Positions 1-6,833 of a stretch of 29,262 nt of DNA are shown here, piece by piece; the first letter of the stretch is position 1; every line of letters starts with the position of its first letter. The translations under genes were made by a program, and so were the position numbers. The notes under the pieces are model-generated. The model was not told where the DNA came from, did no database searches, and saw only the letters and a list, made by a program, of their open reading frames with translations. Origin of the DNA: Actinomycetes bacterium (GTDB lineage Bacteria; Actinomycetota; Actinomycetes; Propionibacteriales; Nocardioidaceae); contig JAEWXC010000027.1 in the NCBI GenBank assembly GCA_023396115.1, forward strand, positions 1 to 29,262, written 5' to 3'.

Positions 1-124
1 TGGCATTGGGCCCTCGGCGCTGACGGAGGCCATGGGCATGCTCAACCACCATTTCGCAGCAGCCGCCTGATCGGCGCAGAGCGACAGCCTACCTCTGACT
101 GCCGCCAATCTTTGCAACAGAGCC
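1..124 (+). mobile_element. IS6100 right end (partial)
   Basis: The sequence 111-124 (TTTGCAACAGAGCC) is the terminal inverted repeat that I recognise from IS6100 (IS6 family, read outward). It is preceded by the characteristic IS6100 subterminal stretch and the last codons of its transposase. Only the last 124 bp are in the window, so the other end and any 8-bp target duplication cannot be seen. IS6100 often flanks resistance genes in actinobacteria and forms cointegrates. Its presence here fits an assembled resistance region. The identification rests on memory of the IS6100 end, not on a search. Confidence 0.88.
2..70 (+). CDS. tnpA: IS6100 transposase, C-terminal end (partial)
   Basis: An open frame enters from the left edge and ends with TGA at 68-70; the last residues are MGMLNHHFAAAA. 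The position, 40 bp before the IS6100 terminal repeat, matches the C-terminus of the IS6100 DDE transposase. The catalytic residues lie outside the window. Confidence 0.8.
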   Translation, partial: GIGPSALTEAMGMLNHHFAAAA

Positions 125-163
125 CGCAGACACGCCGTTGACCAGCACGTATACCCTTGGCGT

Positions 164-221
164 CTCATCGGATGCATCATTGACTCATTGGATGCAACCG
201 CGGAACGAGGTGTCGGATGCA
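164..221 (+). repeat. Three short direct repeats upstream of the integrase
   Basis: CTCATCGGATGCA (164-176) and CTCATTGGATGCA (184-196) are 13-bp direct repeats with one difference, exactly 20 bp apart. The core TCGGATGCA recurs at 213-221 and overlaps the integrase start codon (ATG at 217). Spacing of about two helical turns on one face suggests binding sites, either operators for the Xre-type protein encoded downstream or arm sites for the recombinase. The function is inferred. Confidence 0.5.
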
Positions 222-1323
222 CGTCGACGGTGTGGGTCGGGTCTCGGTGGTGCCCTCGCTGCCGGTCCTTCGGCCCGAGGAGCAGGTGCTCCAGCTCATG
301 CTGGACGGCTGGCGCAACCAGCAGCTCTCCAGGAACCTGCAGTTCGCGACGATCGAGCAGCGGCTGCGCTGTGTGCGCCGGTTCGTTGAGCACATGAACG
401 AGGATCCGTGGAACTGGACGCCGGCGATGGTCGAGGAGTTCTCGGCCGACCTGCGCACCGTCCGACACGTCTCTCGCTCCACGCTGCGCAGCTACCACTC
501 TGCGCTTCGGGCGTTCACGAGCTACGTCAGCAACCCCGACTACGGATGGGACCGGGTCTGCGAGCAGTACTTCGGCACCCACCCGGCGCAGGTCTTCTTC
601 GACTGGAACTCCGCACCGCACGTCCAGGAGTACGACGGCGGACCCACGAAGCGTCCCTACACGCGGTCCGAGCTCGATCGACTCTTCGTCTACGCCGACG
701 ATGAGGTCGAACGCATGGGGCGGTCGGGACGCAAGGGCTGGCAGGCGGCCTATCGCGATGCGGTCATGATGAAGATCGCCTACGCCTACGGCCTCCGCTT
801 CAACGAGTTGCGACACCTGCAGCTCGTCGACTTCGCCCGCAACCCGCATGCGCGCGAGTTCGGCCGGTTCGGCGTCTGCAAGGTCCGCTACGGCAAGTCA
901 AAGCGCTCCTCGCCCTACAAACCCCGCAGCGTGCTCACCGTCTGGCGATGGACGCCTCCGATCCTCGAGGACTGGCTCGCCAACGGTCGCGGTGAGCCCG
1001 ACACACTCGACCTGTTCCCCAGCGAACGCGGCGGCCTGGTCGGAGAACCGGCGCTGCTGCGCCGGCTACGCCGCTACTGCGACGAGCTCGGACTTTCGGA
1101 CGGGCTCGATCTGCACTCGTTCCGACGCTCCTACGCTACGCATCTGTTGGAGGCTGGCTGGGACCCACGGTTCGTCCAGGTCCAGATGGGGCACGAGTAC
1201 GCCTCGACGACCGGCATCTACCAGTTCGTCGGCGACGAGTTCCGGCGCAGCACGCTCCGCAGCGCTCTCGACAGGACCGTCAACGAGGCCCTGGCCCGCA
1301 CCACGAAGGATGGAACACCATGA
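217..1323 (+). CDS. Tyrosine recombinase / integrase
   Basis: A 368-residue site-specific recombinase of the XerC/D-lambda integrase type. It cuts and rejoins DNA through a covalent 3'-phosphotyrosine. The N-terminal SAM-like core-binding domain covers about residues 20-110 and the catalytic domain about 150-350. The catalytic set is visible: Arg194 (YGLRFNELRHL), a Lys near 226-228 (YGKSK), His300 and Arg303 (LHSFRRSYATHL), His326 (MGHEY) and Tyr335 (GIYQF). The ATG at 217 has GAGG 6 nt upstream. It is the first gene of a tight three-gene set: its TGA overlaps the next ATG (ATGA at 1320), so translation is probably coupled. All catalytic residues are present, so the enzyme looks functional. 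Its DNA target is unknown. Confidence 0.9.
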   Translation: MHVDGVGRVSVVPSLPVLRPEEQVLQLMLDGWRNQQLSRNLQFATIEQRLRCVRRFVEHMNEDPWNWTPAMVEEFSADLRTVRHVSRSTLRSYHSALRAFTSYVSNPDYGWDRVCEQYFGTHPAQVFFDWNSAPHVQEYDGGPTKRPYTRSELDRLFVYADDEVERMGRSGRKGWQAAYRDAVMMKIAYAYGLRFNELRHLQLVDFARNPHAREFGRFGVCKVRYGKSKRSSPYKPRSVLTVWRWTPPILEDWLANGRGEPDTLDLFPSERGGLVGEPALLRRLRRYCDELGLSDGLDLHSFRRSYATHLLEAGWDPRFVQVQMGHEYASTTGIYQFVGDEFRRSTLRSALDRTVNEALARTTKDGTP

Positions 1324-1652
1324 AACGCAAGGTCGACTACCAGTGGCGCCTGGCCGAGCTGATGGCGGCCAGAGGTCTGCACAACACGACCGATCTCATC
1401 CCGCTGCTCGGCGAACGGGACATCACGCTCTCCCGACCGCAGGTCTACCGCCTCGTCAATCAGCGGCCGGAGCGCGTCTCGCTCCAAGTTATCGCCGCAC
1501 TCTGCGACATCTTCGAGTGCACACCAGCCGATCTGGTCACGACAACCGCCGCGGACGTCCGGCGCCGGAAGACCGCGACCGAGCCCGGCTCCAACGTCGT
1601 CAGCCTCGACCGATCAGTTCGACCCCGGCGCGCGAACATTCTCGACGAGTAG
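1320..1652 (+). CDS. Xre-type helix-turn-helix regulator
   Basis: A 110-residue protein with a Cro/C1 (Xre, HTH_26-like) DNA-binding domain over about residues 8-75. Features seen are a recognition-helix-like stretch (ITLSRPQVYRLVN) and the conserved tail ALCDIFECTPADLV. The C-terminus is basic (RRRKTA, RPRR). The gene overlaps the integrase stop by 4 bases, and the next gene starts 2 bases after its own stop, so the three genes form one transcription and translation unit. A likely role is control of the recombinase module, perhaps through the repeats at 164-221, or service as a recombination accessory protein. The family is clear; the role is inferred from context. Confidence 0.8.
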   Translation: MKRKVDYQWRLAELMAARGLHNTTDLIPLLGERDITLSRPQVYRLVNQRPERVSLQVIAALCDIFECTPADLVTTTAADVRRRKTATEPGSNVVSLDRSVRPRRANILDE

Positions 1653-1654
1653 GG

Positions 1655-3175
1655 ATGGCTGCCGTGGCGAGTCGAGGACCAGCAGGCCTGTCCCCCCGCT
1701 CCACCATCCAGGGTCGTCCACGCATCACCTCGACGACCGGGAACCCGTGCGCACGCTGCGGCCGCAAGATCCCGCGGGTCGCCGTCACATGGCCGGAGGG
1801 CCGGCTCTGCAACATCTGCTACTACAACGCCGTCCACACCCGAGGCGTCTGCCCGGAGTGCCTCCAAGACCGCCTGCTACCAGGACCCGCAAGCGCCGGC
1901 GGCGGTCCGATCTGCGCGACCTGCGCGGAGATCCCCCACGACTTCCATTGCGACAGCTGCGACACCGAAGCCGGGCATCACCGAGGGCGGCTCTGCGCCC
2001 GATGTGCGCTTCGCGCCGACCTCCACCAGGTCCTCGGCGGCGAGCCGGAACACCCCGCTCTGCGCGGTCTGGTCGACGCGCTATGCGCATCCGAGCGACC
2101 CGAGTCGATCCTCGTCTGGAAGCGATCCCCCAAGGTCCAGACGCTCCTGCGTGGCCTTGGCGACGGCACGATCCCGATCTCCCACGAAGGCCTCGACGCC
2201 GTTCCCGGCAAGCCGACCGAACACATCCGAGCACTCCTGCAACATCACGGCCTACTCCCCTACCGCGATGCCTACCTGCACCGATTCGAGGAGTGGATCG
2301 CCGTCAAGTTAGAAGGGCTCCCCGCCGAGGTCCGTCAGCCCGTCCAGCACTTCGCGACCTGGCACCACCTACGCAACATCCGCGCCAAATCCGAAGCAGG
2401 CGCCAACACGCGCGGCCCGGTGCACTCAGCGAAGCAAGAGATCACCGAGACAGTCAAGTTCCTGACCTGGCTGCACCAGACACACCACCGCACCGCCGCG
2501 ACCTGCACCCAGCAAGACGCCGACGAGTGGCTGGCAGGCGGACCGACCACTCGCACCATGATCAGGAACTTCTTCCAGCTCGCCAAGAAGTCCCGCTTGA
2601 ACACCGGTGTCACGGTCGCGCATCGCACTCCCCGATCGAGCCCGTCCCTGAGCCAGGAGCAGAGACTTGCCTGGATCCGCGAATTGCTCACCGGGACCAG
2701 CGAGTCACTCCCCTACCGCGTCGCCGGCATGCTCCTGCTCCTCTACGCGCAACCACTGGTCAAAGTCGTCACTCTGACGACCGAGGCCATCGCCGAGAGC
2801 CCTCACGGCATGAGAATCCAGCTCGGCCGCCATCCAGTGGACGTGCCTGAGCCGTTCGCCAACATGATCCGCCAGCACCGCGATGCTCGGCCCAACCTCC
2901 GGACAGCGGCAGGGACGGACAGCCCCTGGATGTTCCCAAGCATCCTCGCCGGACGACACCTCCACCCCAACACCGTGATGGACAGACTGCGAGCCCTCGG
3001 CGTGAACCTCCTCGGCGCCCGCAACAGCGCCCTCGGCGAGCTCGTCCTCCAATGCCCACCGTCGCTAGTCGCCGACGCACTCGGCTACAGCCACCACGTC
3101 GCCTTCCTCCACGCCGAAAAGTCCGCAGAACCGTGGGCCCGATATGCGGCCCGCCACGCGGGCGACCAGCGATAG
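1655..3175 (+). CDS. Zinc-finger protein with degenerate tyrosine-recombinase domain
   Basis: A 506-residue protein. The N-terminus (about 25-125) holds several CxxC pairs (CARC, CNIC, CPEC, CATC, CDSC, CARC), which suggests a series of zinc ribbons. The middle (about 240-330) resembles a recombinase core-binding domain. The C-terminus (about 340-500) follows a tyrosine-recombinase fold with the key residues lost: where an active enzyme has the box I Arg, this protein reads LLLLYAQPLVKVVTLT, and the HxxR and LGH boxes read GARNSALGEL and LGYSHHVA. It is therefore probably a non-catalytic partner of the integrase at 217-1323. ATG 1655 follows the xre stop directly. GTG at 1664, 7 nt after AGTAGGG, is an alternative start. 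Integrase, Xre and such a protein occur together in actinobacteria as a trio. Confidence 0.75.
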   Translation: MAAVASRGPAGLSPRSTIQGRPRITSTTGNPCARCGRKIPRVAVTWPEGRLCNICYYNAVHTRGVCPECLQDRLLPGPASAGGGPICATCAEIPHDFHCDSCDTEAGHHRGRLCARCALRADLHQVLGGEPEHPALRGLVDALCASERPESILVWKRSPKVQTLLRGLGDGTIPISHEGLDAVPGKPTEHIRALLQHHGLLPYRDAYLHRFEEWIAVKLEGLPAEVRQPVQHFATWHHLRNIRAKSEAGANTRGPVHSAKQEITETVKFLTWLHQTHHRTAATCTQQDADEWLAGGPTTRTMIRNFFQLAKKSRLNTGVTVAHRTPRSSPSLSQEQRLAWIRELLTGTSESLPYRVAGMLLLLYAQPLVKVVTLTTEAIAESPHGMRIQLGRHPVDVPEPFANMIRQHRDARPNLRTAAGTDSPWMFPSILAGRHLHPNTVMDRLRALGVNLLGARNSALGELVLQCPPSLVADALGYSHHVAFLHAEKSAEPWARYAARHAGDQR

Positions 3176-3216
3176 CCGGCGACCACCACGATCTGCCCAG
3201 CCATGCTCGCGTTCAG

Positions 3217-3384
3217 TTACACCAGGATGGTCTGGCCGTCGGCCTGCTGGATGTCCAGCAACAGATGCCCGCGCCCGCGGCTCGTCCTCACCACGGAACC
3301 GAACCCAGGGCACGACATGCGCCCGGGCATGCCGCCGCGGTCAGCGCGCTCCGGTGGCACGAAGTGGTGGCCACCGGAGCGCAC
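3217..3384 (-). CDS. Small unrecognised ORF, possibly a gene fragment
   Basis: A minus-strand frame of 55 codons (GTG 3384, TAA 3217-3219). Nearly every third base is G or C, as in real genes here, and an ordinary-looking end is visible (GHLLLDIQQADGQTILV). A later in-frame ATG lies at 3330. No family is recognised. It may be a small protein or the 3' end of a gene whose start was lost. A 12-bp inverted repeat lies inside it (3346-3382). No Shine-Dalgarno sequence is obvious. Confidence 0.4.
   Translation of the reverse strand: MRSGGHHFVPPERADRGGMPGRMSCPGFGSVVRTSRGRGHLLLDIQQADGQTILV
3346..3382. repeat. Perfect 12-bp inverted repeat
   Basis: GCGCTCCGGTGG (3346-3357) and CCACCGGAGCGC (3371-3382) pair perfectly around a 13-nt loop. 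It lies 170 bp after the recombinase trio and has no T-run. It could be a recombination site, a factor-dependent terminator or a structured part of the small minus-strand ORF. Confidence 0.6.
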
Positions 3385-3696
3385 TGGGTCAGTGTCTGCT
3401 GTCCTCGATAGGTGTCAGCATGACAAGTACGGCTGCGGCGGCGCAGGAAGATGCGGGTGCGGACGCTGGCGTTCCACAGACGCTGCATGAGATTCATGAT
3501 GGCCTCACTTTTCACACGGGAGCACTTCGATGTGGCTGGTCCTGTGTGGTGAGTGCCCCGAGGCTTCTTGGGGCGGTCTGCTCCGCCCGACGTCAGGCTT
3601 CGCGCGTGGTCTGTCCTGCCATTTCGCAGTCTACGCTGCTCGGTTGGAGTGCGGAAGAGCGGTGGAGTTCCGCTTGCGGATTGGAGTGGAGAAGCG
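3385..3696. other. Region without a clear gene, downstream of abi
   Basis: No convincing gene is seen. A plus-strand frame from ATG 3420 (begins MTSTAAAAQEDAGADAG) runs antisense into the abi gene and loses coding character after about 40 codons, so I do not call it. A short stem (CCCCGA at 3556-3561 with TTGGGG at 3568-3573) could be a weak terminator for the minus-strand abi gene. Confidence 0.35.
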
Positions 3697-4644
3697 TCAG
3701 AAGGAGGAGCCCAGCGCAGCCTTTTGCTCATGGGAGGTTTCGTGCCAGGTGTCGGCGATGAACTGCGCGACTGCAACAGTCGAGTTGAACACGAGGCGTG
3801 CATGTCGTGGAGTCGCGGGGCTCTCGTTGACGGAGCCATGCCCGTCGCCGATTGAGTTGCGTGCCTCCGCGACGGACTGCACGAGAGTGGAGAGGGCGCG
3901 CATCGCTTTGCGGAGGGCGTCGCTGCCGCGCTTGCTGCCGTCTACCGCGTCGGCATTGATCGCGAGTGCCGATGCGGTGCTTGCGAAAAGAGCCGGGAGC
4001 TCGTCTCGTTCGGAGAACTCGATATCCAGATCCGTGAGCACGATCTTGCACTGGCTCTCGAGGAGGTTCTTGCAGGAGGAGATCGCCGCAGCGGGATCTG
4101 AGCTGAGGTCGCGGTTGATTAGATCGAGGTGACGGCGCAGCACAGAGTTCTCGGTGAGGTCGGGCGTCTTGGCGAGCGTTAGCTCGGTTGGGGCGTAATA
4201 CGCGGAAATCTGACGCCAGCCATAGATGATGCGATCTCCGAAACGGTCTGTCTCGATGAGCTCATACCCATCTCGGCGGAGGGTGTCATTGTAGGCAGCG
4301 ACCATCGCGGCAGCGGCGTCTGGATCGTCGCGGACAATGGGATGGACTGTCTCGGCTAAGAAGTTGAGGAACGTCTCGTCGCTGCCGTTACGAAGCTGGA
4401 AACGGTCGTCGTTGAAGACCCAGTCATCCTCCCAGTCCCAGTTGTTCACCATGTGCTGGTAGATGTCGCCGCTGGCAGTGCGGTACCTGTGGTCTCTGCT
4501 CGGCAGCTCCTCCAAGTCGTAGAGCCGGGCGAGGAACTGCGGATGCTGCAGCCGCCCCGACCAGTCGTACTCGGAAAGCGAGAGCCAATCGAACACGTTT
4601 GAGCGCGTCTGGCGAGAGATCCGCGCGCGGTTCGTTGGCGTCAT
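3697..4644 (-). CDS. Abortive-infection protein (AbiJ-like N domain + Abi C-terminal domain)
   Basis: 315 residues. The N-terminal half (about 10-150), with VFDWLSLSEYDWSGRL, FLARLYDLEELPSRDHRY and DDWVFNDDRFQL, matches my knowledge of the AbiJ N3-type domain. The C-terminal half (about 160-310) matches the abortive-infection C-terminal family: SSCKNLLESQCK, then ARNSIGDGHG, where Arg262 and His269 form an R-x6-H motif of HEPN RNases. Such proteins stop growth of phage-infected cells, presumably by RNA cleavage. ATG 4644 lies 25 bp after the relaxase C-terminal fragment on the same strand. A TATTCT box 6 nt before the ATG points to an own leaderless promoter. Family assignment is from reading; the phage-defence role is by homology. 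Confidence 0.75.
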   Translation of the reverse strand: MTPTNRARISRQTRSNVFDWLSLSEYDWSGRLQHPQFLARLYDLEELPSRDHRYRTASGDIYQHMVNNWDWEDDWVFNDDRFQLRNGSDETFLNFLAETVHPIVRDDPDAAAAMVAAYNDTLRRDGYELIETDRFGDRIIYGWRQISAYYAPTELTLAKTPDLTENSVLRRHLDLINRDLSSDPAAAISSCKNLLESQCKIVLTDLDIEFSERDELPALFASTASALAINADAVDGSKRGSDALRKAMRALSTLVQSVAEARNSIGDGHGSVNESPATPRHARLVFNSTVAVAQFIADTWHETSHEQKAALGSSF

Positions 4645-4656
4645 GCACTAAGAATA
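4645..4656 (-). promoter_or_regulatory. Leaderless -10 element of the abi gene
   Basis: TATTCT (minus strand, 4656-4651) is followed by 6 nt and then the ATG at 4644, the geometry of leaderless actinobacterial promoters. The -35 region is unclear. The box lies just past the relaxase stop, so abi may be expressed even though the relaxase gene is broken. Confidence 0.5.
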
Positions 4657-4669
4657 TCGGCCGCATACA

Positions 4670-5647
4670 TCAGGAAATCGACCGCCTCTGACTCCGTCTG
4701 GACCGCACTTCCTCCGGGGAGTGCTCGGTCTGCTGAAGGCTCACGAGCACGCCCTGGGCGCGTTCGTAGTCGACGCGCTGAGCATCGTCGCCGGGCACCG
4801 CTCCGAGTGGGCTGCTCGAGGTGACGCCCCACCGGTCGCGGTACGCAATGACCGCCCGTGCCGCAGCCTCACCCTCTGCGGGAGCGGTCTCGTCGAGTCC
4901 CGTCAACCAGGGCTCTGGCTGCTTGAGGAGCTTCTCGACCAGGGCATCGATGCGCTGCTCCATGAGCTGCTCCCGCTCGTCGAGGGCTTGCCTCATCGCG
5001 GGATCGGTGATCCCGGTCGCGCGCGGGACCAGGCCGGCGATCATCCTGGCGGTCCGCTGCGGAGCAGGCTGGTAGGCCGCCGTGATGCGCTGGAGCCTGT
5101 AACGCAGCAGCGACCCGAGATCCTGCACCTCGTCCAGTCCTCCAACCTGGATGATGCGCGGGAGAAGACTGTCGATGTCGTGCCCGTCGGCTTCGAGCCT
5201 GCGCAGCTCGGTGGTGAGGATCCCGAAGGCGTCTGTCTCGACGAGCTCGTCGATCGTCTCCGCCGTGAGGCCTCCGGCGTGCAGGAGGGCGATCCAGCGT
5301 TCCTGTCCGGCGACTTGTGCGATGGTGTCGTACTCGGCCGCGAGTTGCTCGAGTGAGCCCCAGAAGTCCTGCTCCACGGTGATCGTGTCGTGTGCGGAGA
5401 GCTCTGCGCCAGGGTGCTGCAGGATCCCGTAGAGGATGCTCCGGGCGGTGTTCTGCAGGTCCTCACGGTGCTGATGCTCCTCGAGGTGATGCTCGTCGGT
5501 GGCGACGTAGACGCGGTTGGATTCGCGGCCGCGGGTCATCGCGACGTAGAGGGATTCTCGGGTCACTTCCGGTGAGTGGACGACCGCGTGTGCGGTGTCG
5601 ACGGTGGCCCCTTGGGCACGGTGCGCGGTGACGGCGTAGCCGAGGTG
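4670..5647 (-). pseudogene. traA: TraA (MobF) relaxase, C-terminal fragment
   Basis: About 325 codons of the C-terminal part of a TraA relaxase-helicase. It begins with the last helicase motifs (LGYAVTAHRAQGATVDTAH, then ESLYVAMTRGRESNRVYV, the SF1 motif V/VI region), followed by the long charged tail typical of actinobacterial TraA. It lacks the relaxase domain and Walker boxes. The first codons (H-L-G-Y, 5647-5636) contain the same 10 bp as the end of the N-terminal fragment at 15785-18334, in the same codon phase. Joining them gives EHVDLG followed by YAVTAHRAQG, the expected motif, and a protein of about 1171 residues. It is thus the 3' part of one gene interrupted by a 10.15-kb insertion. 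The upstream ATG at 5659 belongs to the inserted element and would give only a helicase stub. Confidence 0.92.
5637..5646. other. Attachment-site core, left copy
   Basis: TAGCCGAGGT, identical to 15786-15795. It lies at the exact point where the relaxase fragment at 4670-5647 begins. On the coding strand it reads ACCTCGGCTA, covering the end of Asp/His, Leu, Gly and the start of the Tyr codon. It is one of two direct repeats bounding the element that carries the serine recombinase. Confidence 0.85.
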
Positions 5648-5725
5648 CCCCAAACACACTCACCTCTGGTCGTGCGCGTGTACGCGGCTCTAGCCTAGCG
5701 ATCAGTGCGGGGTCGCTCACGCGAC

Positions 5726-5760
5726 CGACTCGTGATCACGGGAGGCGAGATCACGAGTCG
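5726..5760. terminator. Hairpin at the end of erm
   Basis: CGACTCGTGATC (5726-5737) and GATCACGAGTCG (5749-5760) form a perfect 12-bp stem with an 11-nt loop, overlapping the erm stop codon (5751-5753). No T-run follows. It probably ends or stabilises the erm transcript, or stops traffic from the interrupted relaxase gene. Confidence 0.6.
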
Positions 5761-6560
5761 CCACGGTAAGGCCGTGTTTGGCGGGCTTTGGGAGGTCGCA
5801 ACTCAGGTATCGCGTTCCAGATTTCGGCCCACTGGTCTGGTCTCAGGTCTCTCGGCAGGGCGCGCAAGTCAATGCCACTCTGTCTTAGGAGTTGCCGGGC
5901 TCGGTCGGGATCGATGTGGCTCGCGTTCGCGATGATGCGGTCGAGGGTTCCGCCTCGGCCGGTGAACACCGCGCGTACGAACTTTTCGAAATAGCTGCGC
6001 TGCGAACCGGAAATCAGAGGATGGTTGCGTCTGCTGATCTGTATGATTCCGCCATCGACGCTGGGGCGTGGGCGGAAACCCCAGGAGGGAACCCGGCCGT
6101 GGAGGTCGAAGGTGAACCAAGGCGCGGTCTGCGCGGTCAGCATGGTGGAGCCACCGATCCCGCAGCGTTTGCGGGCGACCTCCCATTGCGTTAGGAGCAC
6201 GGCCTCGGTCCAGGTGCCGACGCGGAGAAGTCGGCGCAGGATTGGTGTGGTGAGGTGGAACGGGATGTTCCCCACGATCACGGGGTGGTCGAGGGGAACA
6301 GCGAGCGCGTCGGCGTGATCGATCGTCACACCGGGCAGCGCGCTGCGGAGGCTTGCGATCCGATGCTCGTCGATGTCGATCGCGGTCACAGGCCTGCCGA
6401 GCTGCGCGAGACGTCTCGTGAGTGCACCATCGCCAGCGCCGAGTTCAAGGATCGGCCCCTTAGTCGCAGTGACGAGGGCTGTGATCTTGCTGATGGTGGG
6501 TGTGTGGGTGAGGAAGTTCTGGCCGAGTTCGTGTCGGCCGCCGTGGGATGAACGAGGCAT
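5751..6560 (-). CDS. erm: Erm 23S rRNA adenine-N6 methyltransferase (Erm(X)-like)
   Basis: 269 residues. It dimethylates A2058 of 23S rRNA with S-adenosylmethionine and gives macrolide-lincosamide-streptogramin B resistance. The RHELGQNFL start, SAM motif I (E39-LGAGDG), an acidic motif II (AIDID, 60-64) and the catalytic motif IV N98-I-P-F101 (NIPFHLTTPILRRLL) are all present. The substrate-recognition region (LTQWEVARKRCGIGGSTM) resembles actinobacterial Erm(X)-type enzymes. The class cannot be fixed by reading. ATG 6560 is preceded by GGAG at 7 nt spacing, but that Shine-Dalgarno sequence lies inside a hairpin (6565-6592). The gene follows the element's relaxase gene on the same strand after a 273-bp leader region with a probable leader peptide, so induction by macrolides is likely. 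Confidence 0.93.
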   Translation of the reverse strand: MPRSSHGGRHELGQNFLTHTPTISKITALVTATKGPILELGAGDGALTRRLAQLGRPVTAIDIDEHRIASLRSALPGVTIDHADALAVPLDHPVIVGNIPFHLTTPILRRLLRVGTWTEAVLLTQWEVARKRCGIGGSTMLTAQTAPWFTFDLHGRVPSWGFRPRPSVDGGIIQISRRNHPLISGSQRSYFEKFVRAVFTGRGGTLDRIIANASHIDPDRARQLLRQSGIDLRALPRDLRPDQWAEIWNAIPELRPPKARQTRPYRGDS

Positions 6561-6705
6561 GTTCGCGCTCCAAGAAAGAAAGGATGGAGCGCCTCGGAAA
6601 CAGGGGAGAGCACAGAGAAAGAAAGTGGGTGCGCAAGATCGCCGTTCCGAGACGCAAATGGTCTCTCGGATGGACGACGCGCGAAGCGTTCAGCGAAGCG
6701 CGCCG
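6561..6705 (-). promoter_or_regulatory. erm attenuator: hairpin sequestering the erm Shine-Dalgarno
   Basis: On the minus strand a 7-bp stem GCGCTCC/GGAGCGC (6586-6592 with 6565-6571) covers the erm GGAG Shine-Dalgarno sequence. A second stem CCGAGA/TCTCGG (6664-6669 with 6647-6652) and GC-rich repeats at about 6681-6705 lie between it and the leader peptide. This is the layout of translational attenuators in inducible erm genes: stalling on the leader would open the downstream stem. It has not been folded computationally. Confidence 0.6.
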
Positions 6706-6780
6706 TTAGGCGCGGCGGTCGCGGACAGCAAGCGTGCGCGTCACAGCGAACACGCAAATCAAGTTACCCATACCAAGCAT
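6706..6780 (-). CDS. Probable erm leader peptide
   Basis: A short minus-strand ORF ending TAA at 6706-6708. ATG at 6780 gives 24 codons and ATG at 6771 gives 21 (begins MGNLICVFAV, ends VRDRRA). TAAGAT at 6784-6779 is a -10-like box that overlaps the first ATG and lies 7 nt before the second, so the 21-codon form is probably read from a nearly leaderless mRNA. The Arg-Asp-Arg sequence fits the +X+ motif at which macrolide-bound ribosomes are known to stall. It lies upstream of the erm attenuator. Function is inferred. Confidence 0.55.
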   Translation of the reverse strand: MLGMGNLICVFAVTRTLAVRDRRA

Positions 6781-6833
6781 CTTACCAGACGGCAGGACAG
6801 GTCATGTGGAGCGCGGGAATTGCGCATGACTGG

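Noticed and set aside
848..1654. Longer N-terminus for the zinc-finger protein, starting inside the integrase
   Set aside because: It would overlap the integrase and xre genes over 800 bp with low-complexity sequence; the first CxxC pairs and family-like sequence begin after 1655.
5647..5659. Treating the relaxase C-terminal fragment as an independent gene starting at ATG 5659
   Set aside because: The start is element DNA created by the insertion; the product would lack all relaxase and ATP-binding motifs, and the other half of the gene is in the window.
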